Assembly: GCF_052055585.1 (NCBI RefSeq)
Contig: NZ_CP170485.1
Coordinates: 1,488,001 to 1,552,000, forward strand
DNA from: Oceanicaulis sp052055585
GTDB lineage: Bacteria > Pseudomonadota > Alphaproteobacteria > Caulobacterales > Maricaulaceae
Length of the DNA stretch: 64,000 nt
Direction of reading: 5' to 3'
The notes under the pieces were generated by a model that had not been told where the DNA came from, made no database searches, and was given only the letters and a program-made list of their open reading frames with translations. A program made the position numbers and the translations under genes. Positions within the stretch are counted from its first letter, which is position 1. Every line of letters begins with the position of its first letter. This document shows, in pieces, positions 51,544-59,817 of this stretch.

Positions 51544-52539
51544 TCAAAAATGCGTAAAGCCAAAATACGAAGGCGAAAGCGTGCGCGTTCCCGACCGCAC
51601 GATCAGCTCGCCCTCGCCCACGCTTGTTTCCCCGACGCGGCCAATACGGCTCACAGGCACCCCAAGCAATTGAGCCGCATCAATAAAATACTGCGCCTTG
51701 TCTTCAGGCACACACACAACAAGTTCGTAATCATCCCCGGAAGACGCCAGTTTCAGACGTCCCGCCTCAACATCCGCTTGCCGTCCCAGCCAGCTATCGG
51801 CGGCGTCGGATAGCGGCATTTTGTCCAGATCGAGGACCAGAGTAACGTTGGACGCACGCGCAATGTGACGCGCGTCAGAGAGCAGGCCGTCAGAGACATC
51901 AATGGCGGCACACGCGCTGTCCTGCAGCAAGCAGACAAGCGCGCATCGCGGTTCGGGCAAGGTGAAGCGTTGAGCAAGATAGTCGGCCTCATCGGCATTG
52001 GGCGCGTAAGCGCCCTGCCGGGCCAAGAGGCCAAGCCCTGCATCACCTATGGTTCCGGTTACCAGAACAACATCACCGGGTCTGGCGCCGCCCCGCCTGA
52101 CCGCTTTCCCCTTCGGCACAAGGCCGAAAGCGGTGATCGAGATCATCCAGGGGCCGCCAGACGATGTCGTATCGCCCCCGGCCAGATGAACGCCATACTC
52201 GGCCTGATCCACTGCCAGCCCCTCGGCAAACCCCGCCATGCGGCGCTCACGTCCCTCTTCGGGCCAGACCACACAGGCGAGATAGGCGTAGGGGTCAGCG
52301 CCCATGGCGGCGAGATCTGAGAGATTGACCCGCAACGCCTTGCGTACGGCCAGGGCGGGGTCTTCATCGATGGGAAAGTGTCGGCCCTCAACCAGCGTAT
52401 CCGCGGTGATCGCCCACTCATACCCGTCAGGGGGCGACAGAACGGCGCCGTCATCAGTGAGGTTGGCTGCGCCGGGCAGACCGGCGCTGAGCGGGGCAAG
52501 CCGGGATCGGATATACTCGAACTCGCCCTGCCCGCTCAT
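51544..52539 (-). CDS. thiL: Thiamine-phosphate kinase
   Basis: ThiL phosphorylates thiamine monophosphate to the pyrophosphate cofactor. The 331 residues have the PurM/AIR-synthase-like fold: 'GEFEYIRSRLAPL', 'NLTDDGAVL', 'ITADTLVEGRHFP', 'ALRVNLSDLAAMGADPYAYL', 'GGDTTSSGGPWMISITAFG' and 'AIDVSDGLLSDARHIA'. ATG 52539 is 4 bases after the nusB stop; upstream in-frame starts fall inside nusB. End of the ribD-to-thiL run; nusB-thiL linkage is common in Proteobacteria. Confidence 0.95.
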   Translation of the reverse strand: MSGQGEFEYIRSRLAPLSAGLPGAANLTDDGAVLSPPDGYEWAITADTLVEGRHFPIDEDPALAVRKALRVNLSDLAAMGADPYAYLACVVWPEEGRERRMAGFAEGLAVDQAEYGVHLAGGDTTSSGGPWMISITAFGLVPKGKAVRRGGARPGDVVLVTGTIGDAGLGLLARQGAYAPNADEADYLAQRFTLPEPRCALVCLLQDSACAAIDVSDGLLSDARHIARASNVTLVLDLDKMPLSDAADSWLGRQADVEAGRLKLASSGDDYELVVCVPEDKAQYFIDAAQLLGVPVSRIGRVGETSVGEGELIVRSGTRTLSPSYFGFTHF

Positions 52540-52543
52540 CGGA

Positions 52544-53020
52544 TCAGGTGTCACGCACCTGCTTGGCGAGCGCATCAAGCGTCGCGTTCACAAAGCCGGG
52601 CTCGGTGCTTTCAAAGAAGGCATGCGCCACATCGACATATTCGTTGATGACGACCGCAGGCGGAACATCCTGGCGCGCGATCAGCTCATAGCCGCCAGCG
52701 CGCAGAATGGCGCGCACCGTCGCGTCCAGACGCGACAACTTCCAGCCTTCCTTCAGGACGCCGCCAATGCGCTTGTCCACATCGGATTGGATGGAGACGA
52801 TGCCGGTCACGAGGTCCTCGAAGAACTCTTCGTCCGTCTCGACATAATCGCCCGGCTCTTCCTCATAGCCGAAACGATGGTCGCGGAACTCCTTGACCAC
52901 CGCCTTCGCCCCAGAGCCCGAGGTCTCCATCTGATAGAGCGCCTGAACCGCGCTCAGGCGCGCCGAACGGCGCAGACGGGCGCGGCGATCAGAAGCGGCT
53001 TCCTGGCTGGGATCAGACAT
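52544..53020 (-). CDS. nusB: Transcription antitermination factor NusB
   Basis: A 158-residue all-helical RNA-binding protein acting with NusE/S10 at boxA in rRNA antitermination. 'ARLSAVQALYQMETSGSGAK', 'DEEFFEDLVTGI', 'LSRLDATVRAILRAGGYEL', 'PPAVVINEYVDVAHAFFE' and 'GFVNATLDALAKQVR' match the family. The start overlaps the ribH stop (TGATG). Standard ribH-nusB linkage. Confidence 0.96.
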   Translation of the reverse strand: MSDPSQEAASDRRARLRRSARLSAVQALYQMETSGSGAKAVVKEFRDHRFGYEEEPGDYVETDEEFFEDLVTGIVSIQSDVDKRIGGVLKEGWKLSRLDATVRAILRAGGYELIARQDVPPAVVINEYVDVAHAFFESTEPGFVNATLDALAKQVRDT

Positions 53021-53457
53021 CAGGCCGCCCCGAATTTGCGCTTGAGCGCCAGCAGCGCCAGAGCGGCATTGGCCGCATCACCGCCCTTGTTCTTCTCATC
53101 CACATTGGCGCGAACACGGGCCTGCTTGATATTCTCGACGGTCAGAATGCCATTGCCGACCGGAACGCCCTTCAGGGTCAGATCCATCAGGCCGCGCGCA
53201 GATTCCCCGCAGACATAATCAAAATGGCTGGTTTCGCCGCGGATGACGCAGCCAAGCGCCACATAGGCGTCGTAAGGCGATTTGCCCTGCTCGGCGAGGG
53301 CGATGACGGCGGGAATTTCCAGCGCGCCCGGCACTTCAACCACATCCGCGCTGACGCCTGCCGCTTCGCACGCGCCTTTGGCGCCCGCGACCAGCTGCTC
53401 GGTGATGTCTTCATAAAAGGGCGCTGCAATCAGCAGCACACGGGTTTCAGCGCTCAC
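53020..53457 (-). CDS. ribH: 6,7-dimethyl-8-ribityllumazine synthase
   Basis: RibH condenses the pyrimidinedione with 3,4-dihydroxybutanone 4-phosphate to lumazine. About 145 residues with 'VVEVPGALEIPAVIALAEQ', 'YDAYVALGCVIRGETSHFDY', 'PVGNGILTVENIKQARVRA' and C-terminal 'KGGDAANAALALLAL'. GTG 53457 follows AAGGAGG with 5-base spacing and is preferred to a TTG at 53472 inside the preceding stop. Confidence 0.95.
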   Translation of the reverse strand: MSAETRVLLIAAPFYEDITEQLVAGAKGACEAAGVSADVVEVPGALEIPAVIALAEQGKSPYDAYVALGCVIRGETSHFDYVCGESARGLMDLTLKGVPVGNGILTVENIKQARVRANVDEKNKGGDAANAALALLALKRKFGAA

Positions 53458-53468
53458 TCGCGCCTCCT

Positions 53469-54590
53469 TCAATCAAATTCGCGTTGCTCGACGACTTCAA
53501 GGCCGTAGCCGTCCAGCCCCACAATGTTTTGCGGCGTGGTGGACAAGAGGGTCATCTTGCGCACGCCCAGATCCAGCAATATTTGAGCGCCCAGCCCGTA
53601 TTCCCGCAAGCGGCGTTCTTCACGCGTATCCGGCGGATCGGACGGCGCAGCGCCAAAACGCTCGGTGATTGCAGCGCGATTGGTCTCGCGAATAAACACC
53701 ATCACGGCCGGGCCGTCATGCTCTGAGAGCGCTTTGACGCCCTTATCCACCAGACCCGTGCGTCCGCCAAGCGCGCCCAACACGTCGTCGGCGAAGCTGA
53801 CCTTGTGCATCCGCACGAGCACAGGCGCATCCGCTTTGATTTCGCCTTTATGCAGAGCCACATGCTCAACATTGTCCACCAGCGACCGGAATACGGTCAG
53901 CTTGAACGGGCCGCCGGCCTCGGTGGTCACATCCGTGTCCAGACGCCGCTCGACGAAGCGGTCATGCTGACGGCGATAGGCGATCAGATCGGCGATCGCG
54001 CCGATCTTCATATTATGCTCTTTGGCGAACTCGATGAGGTCGGGAAGACGGGCCATCGTGCCGTCATCCTTCATGATCTCACAGATCACGCCCGCCGGGT
54101 TCACGCCGGCCAGACGCGCAATGTCCACCGCGGCTTCCGTATGCCCGGCGCGCACCAGCACGCCGCCATCCCGCGCGACCAGCGGGAAGACGTGGCCCGG
54201 AGACACGACATCTTCTGAACCCTTGGAGGGGTCGATGGCGGTAGCGACCGTCAGCGCGCGATCATGCGCGGAAATGCCCGTGGAGATGCCTTCGCGCGCC
54301 TCGATAGAGACCGTGAAGTTCGTGGAATGGCGAGACTGGTTGCGCTGGCTCATGAAGGGCAGCTGCAGGGTCTTCGCGCGGTCCTGGGTCAGGGACAGAC
54401 AAATCAGGCCGCGTCCATAGCGAGCCATGAAATTGATCACGTCCGGCGTCGCGAACTGGGCGGGGATGATCAGATCGCCTTCATTCTCGCGATCCTCGGC
54501 ATCCACAAGAATGAACATCCGGCCATTGCGGGCTTCCTCGATGATCTCTTCCACCGGGGACAGCGCGGATTGGGGGGCGGCTTCGCTCAC
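53469..54590 (-). CDS. ribB: 3,4-dihydroxy-2-butanone-4-phosphate synthase with degenerate GTP cyclohydrolase II domain (RibBX-like)
   Basis: A 373-residue RibBA-architecture protein. The N-terminal RibB half (about 1-205) is intact: 'ILVDAEDRENEGDLIIPAQF', 'SRHSTNFTVSIEAREG', 'GHVFPLVARDGGVLVRAGHT' and the substrate-binding acidic loop. The C-terminal RibA half (about 215-373) keeps the fold ('EHVALHKGEI') but the zinc motif that normally reads C-x10-C-x-C is replaced: 'MHKVSFADDVLGALGGRTG' has no cysteine. GTP cyclohydrolase II activity is therefore unlikely. Start is GTG 54590 overlapping the ribE stop (GTGA). Confidence 0.9.
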   Translation of the reverse strand: MSEAAPQSALSPVEEIIEEARNGRMFILVDAEDRENEGDLIIPAQFATPDVINFMARYGRGLICLSLTQDRAKTLQLPFMSQRNQSRHSTNFTVSIEAREGISTGISAHDRALTVATAIDPSKGSEDVVSPGHVFPLVARDGGVLVRAGHTEAAVDIARLAGVNPAGVICEIMKDDGTMARLPDLIEFAKEHNMKIGAIADLIAYRRQHDRFVERRLDTDVTTEAGGPFKLTVFRSLVDNVEHVALHKGEIKADAPVLVRMHKVSFADDVLGALGGRTGLVDKGVKALSEHDGPAVMVFIRETNRAAITERFGAAPSDPPDTREERRLREYGLGAQILLDLGVRKMTLLSTTPQNIVGLDGYGLEVVEQREFD

Positions 54591-55219
54591 GACTGGACCT
54601 CATTGTTTGTGGGCGCGGTCTGGCGCGCCTGCATCAGACGGGCGGCGTAGCGCGCCATCACGTCGACCTCAAGGTTTACCCGCGCTCCGGCCTGCAAACC
54701 TCCCAAAGTTGTGACTTCGGCGGTGTGCGGAATGATCATCAGCTCGAACGCATTCCCGTCCACCCGGTTCACGGTCAGCGAGACCCCGTCCACAGTGATC
54801 GAGCCCTTATAGGCGATGAACGGGCTGAGATCGGCTGGCGCTTCGACAATAAAGCGGATCCAGCCCTCCTCATCGGTGCGTGCAGCCACGCGCCCGACCC
54901 CATCCACATGGCCCTGCACGATATGACCGCCCAGCTCGTCGCCCACTTTCAGCGCGCGTTCGAGATTGACGGCGTCGCCCGCCTGCCAACTTCCCAAGGT
55001 CGTCTTGGACAAAGTTTCAGGCGAGACATCGAGATCATACTCGGCCCCCTCACCCGTCTTGCGGCAGTCCACGACCGTCAGGCACACGCCCGCATGGGCG
55101 ATGGACGCGCCAAGCGCGATGGTGTCGGCGTCATAGGGGCTGGAGACCGTCATGCGGCGAACATCGCCGTCTTTGACAGACACGATCCGCCCCAGGGCGG
55201 ACACGAGGCCGGTGAACAT
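54587..55219 (-). CDS. ribE: Riboflavin synthase alpha chain
   Basis: Dismutates two lumazines to riboflavin. The 210 residues contain two lipocalin-like barrels in tandem: 'MFTGLVSALGRIVSV', 'SIAHAGVCLTVVDC', 'DVSPETLSKTTLG', 'NLERALKVGDELGGHIVQGH', 'VDGVSLTVNRVDG' and 'IPHTAEVTTLG'. ATG 55219 is chosen because an AGAAGG lies about 10 bases upstream and riboflavin synthases begin M-F-T-G; ATG 55228 overlapping the ribD stop is possible. Confidence 0.95.
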   Translation of the reverse strand: MFTGLVSALGRIVSVKDGDVRRMTVSSPYDADTIALGASIAHAGVCLTVVDCRKTGEGAEYDLDVSPETLSKTTLGSWQAGDAVNLERALKVGDELGGHIVQGHVDGVGRVAARTDEEGWIRFIVEAPADLSPFIAYKGSITVDGVSLTVNRVDGNAFELMIIPHTAEVTTLGGLQAGARVNLEVDVMARYAARLMQARQTAPTNNEVQS

Positions 55220-55224
55220 CGGGA

Positions 55225-55875
55225 TCATCCCTTCTGGTAGGTTTCCCAGAGATCCGCGCCACAGGCGCGCACTGATATGCGGTTGAATGTGGGCGCGAGG
55301 GCGAGTTCCTCAAGGCCAAGCCCTGCGATACACGGCCGCCCCTCGCCGCCAATCAGCCGGGGCGCGCGGAACCATTCAATCCGGGTAACGCAGTCAGCCC
55401 GGAGGGCGGCCGCAGCGATTGCGCCCCCCGCCTCGATCATCACGCTCTTCATGCCGCGGTCGGCAAGACACGTCATGACAGCCGCAAAGGAGACCCGCCC
55501 GCTGTCATCGGCTTCGGTCTCGAAAAGCTCGACATTCTCAAGGTCAGACCGCGCGCCGCCTGTGTGAAACACCCAGACCGGAGGGCCTTCGAGAATGTCT
55601 GCGGATGCTGGAAGGCGCAGCTGGCTGTCGAGCACGATGCGCTGGGGCTGGGCCCCGGACAACACGCCGTCCGGTCGCGCGGTCATCCTGGGATCATCCG
55701 CCAGCACCGTACCGATCCCGGTCAGTATGGCCTCATGGTCCGCCCGCATGCGATGCACTTCAGCGCGCGCTTCCGGCCCCGTGATCCACTGGGACTGACC
55801 GTTGGCGAGCGCGATGCGGCCATCAAGACTGGTGGCGAGTTTGAGGGTGACGCGCATCGGGGATGACGCCGTCAT
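55225..55875 (-). CDS. ribD: RibD reductase domain protein (no deaminase domain)
   Basis: A 216-residue protein equal to the C-terminal half of bifunctional RibD: 'RVTLKLATSLDGRIALANGQ', 'SQWITGPEARAEVHRMRADH', 'AILTGIGTVLADDP', 'RIVLDSQLRLP' and 'SVMIEAGGAIAAAALR', the NADPH-dependent 5-amino-6-ribosylaminouracil phosphate reductase. The N-terminal zinc deaminase (HAE, PCxxxGxTPPC) is absent; the start overlaps the nrdR stop, leaving no room for it. The deaminase must be encoded elsewhere or replaced. Member of the rib run. Confidence 0.88.
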   Translation of the reverse strand: MTASSPMRVTLKLATSLDGRIALANGQSQWITGPEARAEVHRMRADHEAILTGIGTVLADDPRMTARPDGVLSGAQPQRIVLDSQLRLPASADILEGPPVWVFHTGGARSDLENVELFETEADDSGRVSFAAVMTCLADRGMKSVMIEAGGAIAAAALRADCVTRIEWFRAPRLIGGEGRPCIAGLGLEELALAPTFNRISVRACGADLWETYQKG

Positions 55876-56351
55876 TGCTCTCCGTCCAGCTCGTCATCAT
55901 GACCGAGCTTTTCGCCCTTGATGAAGTCGGAGAAGTCCTCGACCTCCTGGAAGTCTTTATAGACAGAGGCGTATCGGACATAGGCGACGGTATCGAGATT
56001 GCGCAGCCCATCCATGACCAGCTCGCCAATGGCGCTGGCCGGAACGTCGGGATCGCCCCGGCTCTCCAGACGCCGGACAATGCCGGAGATCATCTGCTCG
56101 ACCCGCTCGCGTTCGATGGCGCGCTTTTGCGTCGCCAGAAGCACGGAGCGGGCGAGCTTGTCCCGGTCAAAGCCTTCGCGTTTGCCGTCAGATTTCAGAA
56201 CATGCAGGTCCCGCAGCTGCACCCGTTCAAACGTGGTGAAGCGGGCGCCGCACGCCGGACATTGCCGACGGCGACGGATCGCCTGGCTGTCTTCAGCCGG
56301 GCGGGAATCCTTCACCTGGGAATCAGGGTTGGCGCAAAAGGGACACCGCAT
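55872..56351 (-). CDS. nrdR: Transcriptional repressor NrdR
   Basis: A 159-residue zinc-ribbon/ATP-cone repressor of ribonucleotide reductase genes. Zinc cysteines are in 'MRCPFCANPDSQV' and 'RQCPACGARFTTFERV'; the ATP-cone spans about residues 45-140 ('LKSDGKREGFDRDKLARSV', 'EIAS'-type helices, 'IGELVMDGLRNLDTVAYVRY'). Located between glyA and ribD with overlaps or short gaps, the order glyA-nrdR-rib being conserved in Alphaproteobacteria. No NrdR box is seen in the window. Confidence 0.96.
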   Translation of the reverse strand: MRCPFCANPDSQVKDSRPAEDSQAIRRRRQCPACGARFTTFERVQLRDLHVLKSDGKREGFDRDKLARSVLLATQKRAIERERVEQMISGIVRRLESRGDPDVPASAIGELVMDGLRNLDTVAYVRYASVYKDFQEVEDFSDFIKGEKLGHDDELDGEQ

Positions 56352-56360
56352 GAATGAACT

Positions 56361-57668
56361 CTAGCCGAGAGCAGGATAGATGGGGAAGCGTTCACACAGG
56401 GCGATCACTTCATCACGGACGCGCGCTTCAACCGCCGCATCGCCGCCATCCTTGTTGGCGGCCAGCGCATCAAGCACTTCAGCCATCATCTCACCCACGC
56501 GACGGAACTCGTCCGCGCCAAAGCCGCGGGTCGTTCCCGCCGGCGCGCCCACGCGCAGGCCGGAGGTGACGGTCGGCTTTTCAGGGTCAAACGGCACGCC
56601 GTTCTTGTTGCAGGTCATGTGCGCGCGCTCGAGGGCGGCCTCGGAAATGTCGCCCGTCAGCTGTTTGGGACGCAGATCAACCAGCGCCAGATGGCTGTCC
56701 GTGCCGCCGGACACGATGTCATAGCCCGCGTCGGAAAGCGCACCGGCCATGGCGCGGCAGTTCTCGATCACAGACGCCGCATAGGCCTTGAACTCGGGAC
56801 GCAGCGCTTCACCAAACGCAACAGCTTTCGCGGCGATGACGTGCATCAGCGGACCGCCCTGCAGGCCCGGGAAGACGGCGGAGTTGAACTTTTTGCCCAG
56901 ATCCGCATCGCGGCTGATGATCATGCCGCCGCGCGGACCACGCAGGGTCTTGTGGGTGGTGGTGGTGCAGACATCGGCCAGCGGCACCGGATTGGGATAG
57001 GACCCGCCCGCCACCAGACCGGCAAAGTGCGCCATGTCCACCAGAAGATAGGCGCCCACTTCGTCCGCAATATCGCGGAAAGCCTGGAAATCAATCTCGC
57101 GCGGATACGCCGAACCACCGGCGATGATCATCTGCGGCTGAACCTCTTTGGCTTGCTCACGCAGCTTGTCATAGTCGATCAGCGCATTGTCCTCGCGCAC
57201 GCCATAGGCATGAGCTTCGAACCATTTGCCGGACATGTTCGGACGCGCGCCATGGGTCAGGTGACCGCCTGCGGACAGGTCGAGACCGAGGATCTTGTCG
57301 CCCGGTTTCAGAAGCGCCAGGAACACCGCCTGGTTCGCCTGGCTGCCCGAGTTGGGCTGAACGTTGGCGTACGCCGCGCCGAAGAGTTGCTTGGCGCGTT
57401 CGATGGCCAGTTCCTCGGCAATATCAACAAACTCACAACCGCCATAATAGCGACGGCCCGGATAGCCTTCGGCGTATTTGTTGGTGAGCGGCGAGCCTTG
57501 TGCTTCCAGAACGGCGCGCGAGACAATGTTCTCTGACGCAATCAGCTCGATCTGGGTCTGCTGACGGTGGATCTCCTTGCTGATTGCAGACGCCAGTTGC
57601 GGGTCGGCGTCAGCCAGCGATTGAGAGAAAAAAGAGGTGTGTTGGGCGGTAGATTGCGCGTCAGCCAT
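56361..57668 (-). CDS. glyA: Serine hydroxymethyltransferase
   Basis: A PLP enzyme interconverting serine and glycine with tetrahydrofolate; main source of one-carbon units. The 435 residues include 'IELIASENIVSRAVLEAQGS', 'NKYAEGYPGRRYYGGCEFVD', 'VDMAHFAGLVAGG', the PLP lysine in 'TTTTHKTLRGPRGGMI' and 'TSGLRVGAPAGTTRGF'. ATG 57668 has GGAGTGCGAG upstream. First gene of the leftward glyA-nrdR-ribD-E-BA-H-nusB-thiL run, 9 bases from nrdR. Confidence 0.97.
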   Translation of the reverse strand: MADAQSTAQHTSFFSQSLADADPQLASAISKEIHRQQTQIELIASENIVSRAVLEAQGSPLTNKYAEGYPGRRYYGGCEFVDIAEELAIERAKQLFGAAYANVQPNSGSQANQAVFLALLKPGDKILGLDLSAGGHLTHGARPNMSGKWFEAHAYGVREDNALIDYDKLREQAKEVQPQMIIAGGSAYPREIDFQAFRDIADEVGAYLLVDMAHFAGLVAGGSYPNPVPLADVCTTTTHKTLRGPRGGMIISRDADLGKKFNSAVFPGLQGGPLMHVIAAKAVAFGEALRPEFKAYAASVIENCRAMAGALSDAGYDIVSGGTDSHLALVDLRPKQLTGDISEAALERAHMTCNKNGVPFDPEKPTVTSGLRVGAPAGTTRGFGADEFRRVGEMMAEVLDALAANKDGGDAAVEARVRDEVIALCERFPIYPALG

Positions 57669-57729
57669 CTCGCACTCCGTATGAAGGATTTTGCTAGCTT
57701 CATACGTCCCGCCGCCTGCCCGTACAAGG

Positions 57730-57916
57730 CGCTAGGCGCGCTTTAATCCACACGATTGCATCAACAAACCTTACGGTGAACCGGGTTCAACCATAAAAAT
57801 GTTATAGTGCTGCAGTTTTTTTAGTCTCAATACTTGTACAGCGAATACACCTTGATTAAACACAGTATATCTCGCTTTCAGACGCATACGCTATAAAGTT
57901 GCGCAAGGATCAGAAT
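57730..57916 (+). promoter_or_regulatory. AT-rich leader/promoter region of mucR
   Basis: The non-coding stretch before mucR is unusually AT-rich with many TA steps (TTATAG, ATACTTGTACA, TTGATTAAAC, AGTATATC, GCTATAAAG). TTGTAC followed after 17 bases by TAAACA is a possible sigma-70 promoter, and a second TATAAA lies just before the gene. MucR/Ros proteins bind AT-rich DNA with TA steps and repress themselves, so autoregulation here is plausible. Confidence 0.4.
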
Positions 57917-58339
57917 ATGACTGAAGAGACACTGCTGCCCGTCGATAATGAAGAACTGATGCGTATGACCACGGACATCGTCGCGTCTTTTCTCACGCAC
58001 AATTCTGTGCCGGCGGAAAGCGTTCCTGACATGATCAAGTCGGTTTACGCCACCATGAAAGAAATTTCCGGCGAGCCGTCCAAGCCCGAGCCCAAGGCCA
58101 AGCCGGCGGTTCCGGTGTCCCGTTCCGTCAGCGACGATTACATCGTCTGCCTGGAAGACGGCAAGAAACTGAAAATGCTCAAGCGCTATCTGCGCTCGCA
58201 ATACGACATGTCCCCGGAAGACTATCGTCGCAAATGGGGTCTGCCGGCTGACTATCCGATGGTGGCGCCGAACTATTCCAAGCGTCGCTCGGAATTCGCC
58301 AAGGAAATCGGTCTGGGCCGCGGCGCGCGCAAGAAATAA
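57917..58339 (+). CDS. MucR/Ros family transcriptional regulator, zinc ligands lost
   Basis: A 140-residue protein: N-terminal helical oligomerisation region (about 1-50, 'MTTDIVASFLTHNSVPAESV'), a Lys/Pro linker, and the Ros/MucR DNA-binding domain 'YIVCLEDGKKLKMLKRYLRS' followed by 'DYRRKWGLPADYPMVAPNYS'. In zinc-binding members the motif is C-x2-C-x9-H-x4-H; here only the first Cys remains (Cys to Asp, His to Tyr twice), as in zinc-lacking MucR proteins. ATG 57917 follows AAGGA; the frame opens earlier at a TTG (57899). MucR proteins are global H-NS-like regulators. Monocistronic with a strong terminator. Confidence 0.93.
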   Translation: MTEETLLPVDNEELMRMTTDIVASFLTHNSVPAESVPDMIKSVYATMKEISGEPSKPEPKAKPAVPVSRSVSDDYIVCLEDGKKLKMLKRYLRSQYDMSPEDYRRKWGLPADYPMVAPNYSKRRSEFAKEIGLGRGARKK

Positions 58340-58357
58340 GCGTGACGACGCCTTGGT

Positions 58358-58603
58358 CTAAACAATCACGCCCCGGCCGCCAGGCCGGGGCGTTTTTGAT
58401 TCTTCATGATGCCCGTCCTGAGTCAGACGACGGATCAGCTTGCGCGCCGCCAGGCGTTGCAAGTCAGACTGGGCCGTGTGAGCCGGGCCGAAAACCACGA
58501 CTTCCGTGCCGGTGGCGACGTCCACAGCCGCCACACGTACAGAATCGCCAATAGTGACGAACTCAAAGATGAACTCACGATCCTGGGATGGATCGCCCGC
58601 CAT
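58358..58603 (-). CDS. DUF6898-like small conserved protein
   Basis: An 81-residue protein with 'REFIFEFVTIGDSVRVAAVD', 'VATGTEVVVFGP' and 'LQRLAARKLIRRLTQ', matching the short DUF6898 family found beside hemA in several Alphaproteobacteria. Its start overlaps the hemA stop (TAATG), so it is translationally coupled. The last codons run through the mucR terminator hairpin. Function unknown. Confidence 0.72.
   Translation of the reverse strand: MAGDPSQDREFIFEFVTIGDSVRVAAVDVATGTEVVVFGPAHTAQSDLQRLAARKLIRRLTQDGHHEESKTPRPGGRGVIV
58368..58397 (+). terminator. Rho-independent terminator of mucR
   Basis: An 11-bp perfect stem (ACGCCCCGGCC / GGCCGGGGCGT) with a GCCA loop and five T's, 29 bases after the mucR stop. 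It overlaps the 3' end of the convergent DUF6898-like gene. Confidence 0.93.
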
Positions 58604-59817
58604 TATGCGACCTTGAGGCCCACATGCTTGGCGTAGACGGTTTTCACCGCCTCAAGCAGTTCATCCATCATCTCATCATCATGCAGCGGGGTCGGCGTCA
58701 GGCGCATCCGCTCGGTGCCCTTGGGCACGGTGGGATAGTTGATCGGCTGCACATAGATGCCATGAACATCCAGAAGCTCATCAGTCATGCGCTTGCAGAG
58801 CACAGGATCGCCCACATGCACGGGCACAATGTGCGTGATGGAATCCAGCACCGGAATGCCCGCTTCGCGGAAACGCGCCTTCAGGGTCGCCGCGCGCTCC
58901 TGATGCTGCTCACGCAGCTGATAGGCGCTCTTGAGGTACTCCACGCTGGCGCGTGCGCCGGCAGCCAGAGCCGGGGCCAGCGAGGTGGTGAAGATGAATC
59001 CCGGCGCCCAGGAGCGGATAGCATCAACGATCACTTCGTCAGCCGCGATATAGCCGCCCATCACGCCAAACGCCTTGCCCAGCGTGCCTTCGATGATGTC
59101 AAAGCGCTCCAGCAGGCCTTCGCGCTCGGCGACGCCGGCGCCGCGCAGGCCGTACAGGCCCACTGCGTGCACTTCATCAAGATAGGTCAGCGCATTGTAT
59201 TTGTCCGCGAGGTCACAGACTTCTTCGAGCGGTCCGATATCACCGTCCATGGAATAGACGGATTCAAGCGCGATCAGCTTGGGCGCGTCTTTCGGGGCCG
59301 CCTTGAGCAGCTCTTCCAGATGAGCCACGTCATTGTGCCGCCAGACATGCTTCTCGCATTTGGCGCCTTTGACGCCCTCGATCATCGAGGCGTGGTTCAG
59401 CTCGTCCGAGAAGATGATCAGCCCCGGCAGGATCTTGCCCAGCGTGGCGAGCGTCGCCTGGTTGGCGATATAGCCCGAGGTGAACAGGAGCGCCGCTTCC
59501 TTGTGGTGCAGGTCCGCAAGGCTGGCTTCCAGCTCGACATGGTAGTGAGTCGTGCCAGAGATGTTGCGCGTGCCGCCTGCGCCAGCGCCGACATCGTCGA
59601 TCGCCTGCTTCATCGCGCCGGTCACGCACGGGCTCTGCCCCATGCCGAGATAGTCATTGGAGCACCACACCACCACATCACGGGTATCACCATCATCCGT
59701 ACGCAGACGGGCGCGCGGGAACTGGCCCTTCACCCGACGCAGATTGGCGAATACACGATAACGGCCTTCTGCGCGGACACGGGCGACGGAGGCTTTGAAA
59801 GCGCTGCGGTAATCCAT
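58603..59817 (-). CDS. hemA: 5-aminolevulinate synthase
   Basis: The C4-pathway enzyme condensing glycine with succinyl-CoA, characteristic of Alphaproteobacteria and mitochondria. The 404 residues show 'VWCSNDYLGMGQSP', 'GAGAGGTRNISGTTHYHVEL', 'FSDELNHASMIEGVK', 'YLDEVHAVGLYG' and the PLP lysine K248 in 'EGTLGKAFGVMGGYIA'. ATG 59817 starts the protein; the upstream open frame is non-homologous. Coupled to the DUF6898-like gene; hemB lies at the right edge of the window. Confidence 0.96.
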   Translation of the reverse strand: MDYRSAFKASVARVRAEGRYRVFANLRRVKGQFPRARLRTDDGDTRDVVVWCSNDYLGMGQSPCVTGAMKQAIDDVGAGAGGTRNISGTTHYHVELEASLADLHHKEAALLFTSGYIANQATLATLGKILPGLIIFSDELNHASMIEGVKGAKCEKHVWRHNDVAHLEELLKAAPKDAPKLIALESVYSMDGDIGPLEEVCDLADKYNALTYLDEVHAVGLYGLRGAGVAEREGLLERFDIIEGTLGKAFGVMGGYIAADEVIVDAIRSWAPGFIFTTSLAPALAAGARASVEYLKSAYQLREQHQERAATLKARFREAGIPVLDSITHIVPVHVGDPVLCKRMTDELLDVHGIYVQPINYPTVPKGTERMRLTPTPLHDDEMMDELLEAVKTVYAKHVGLKVA

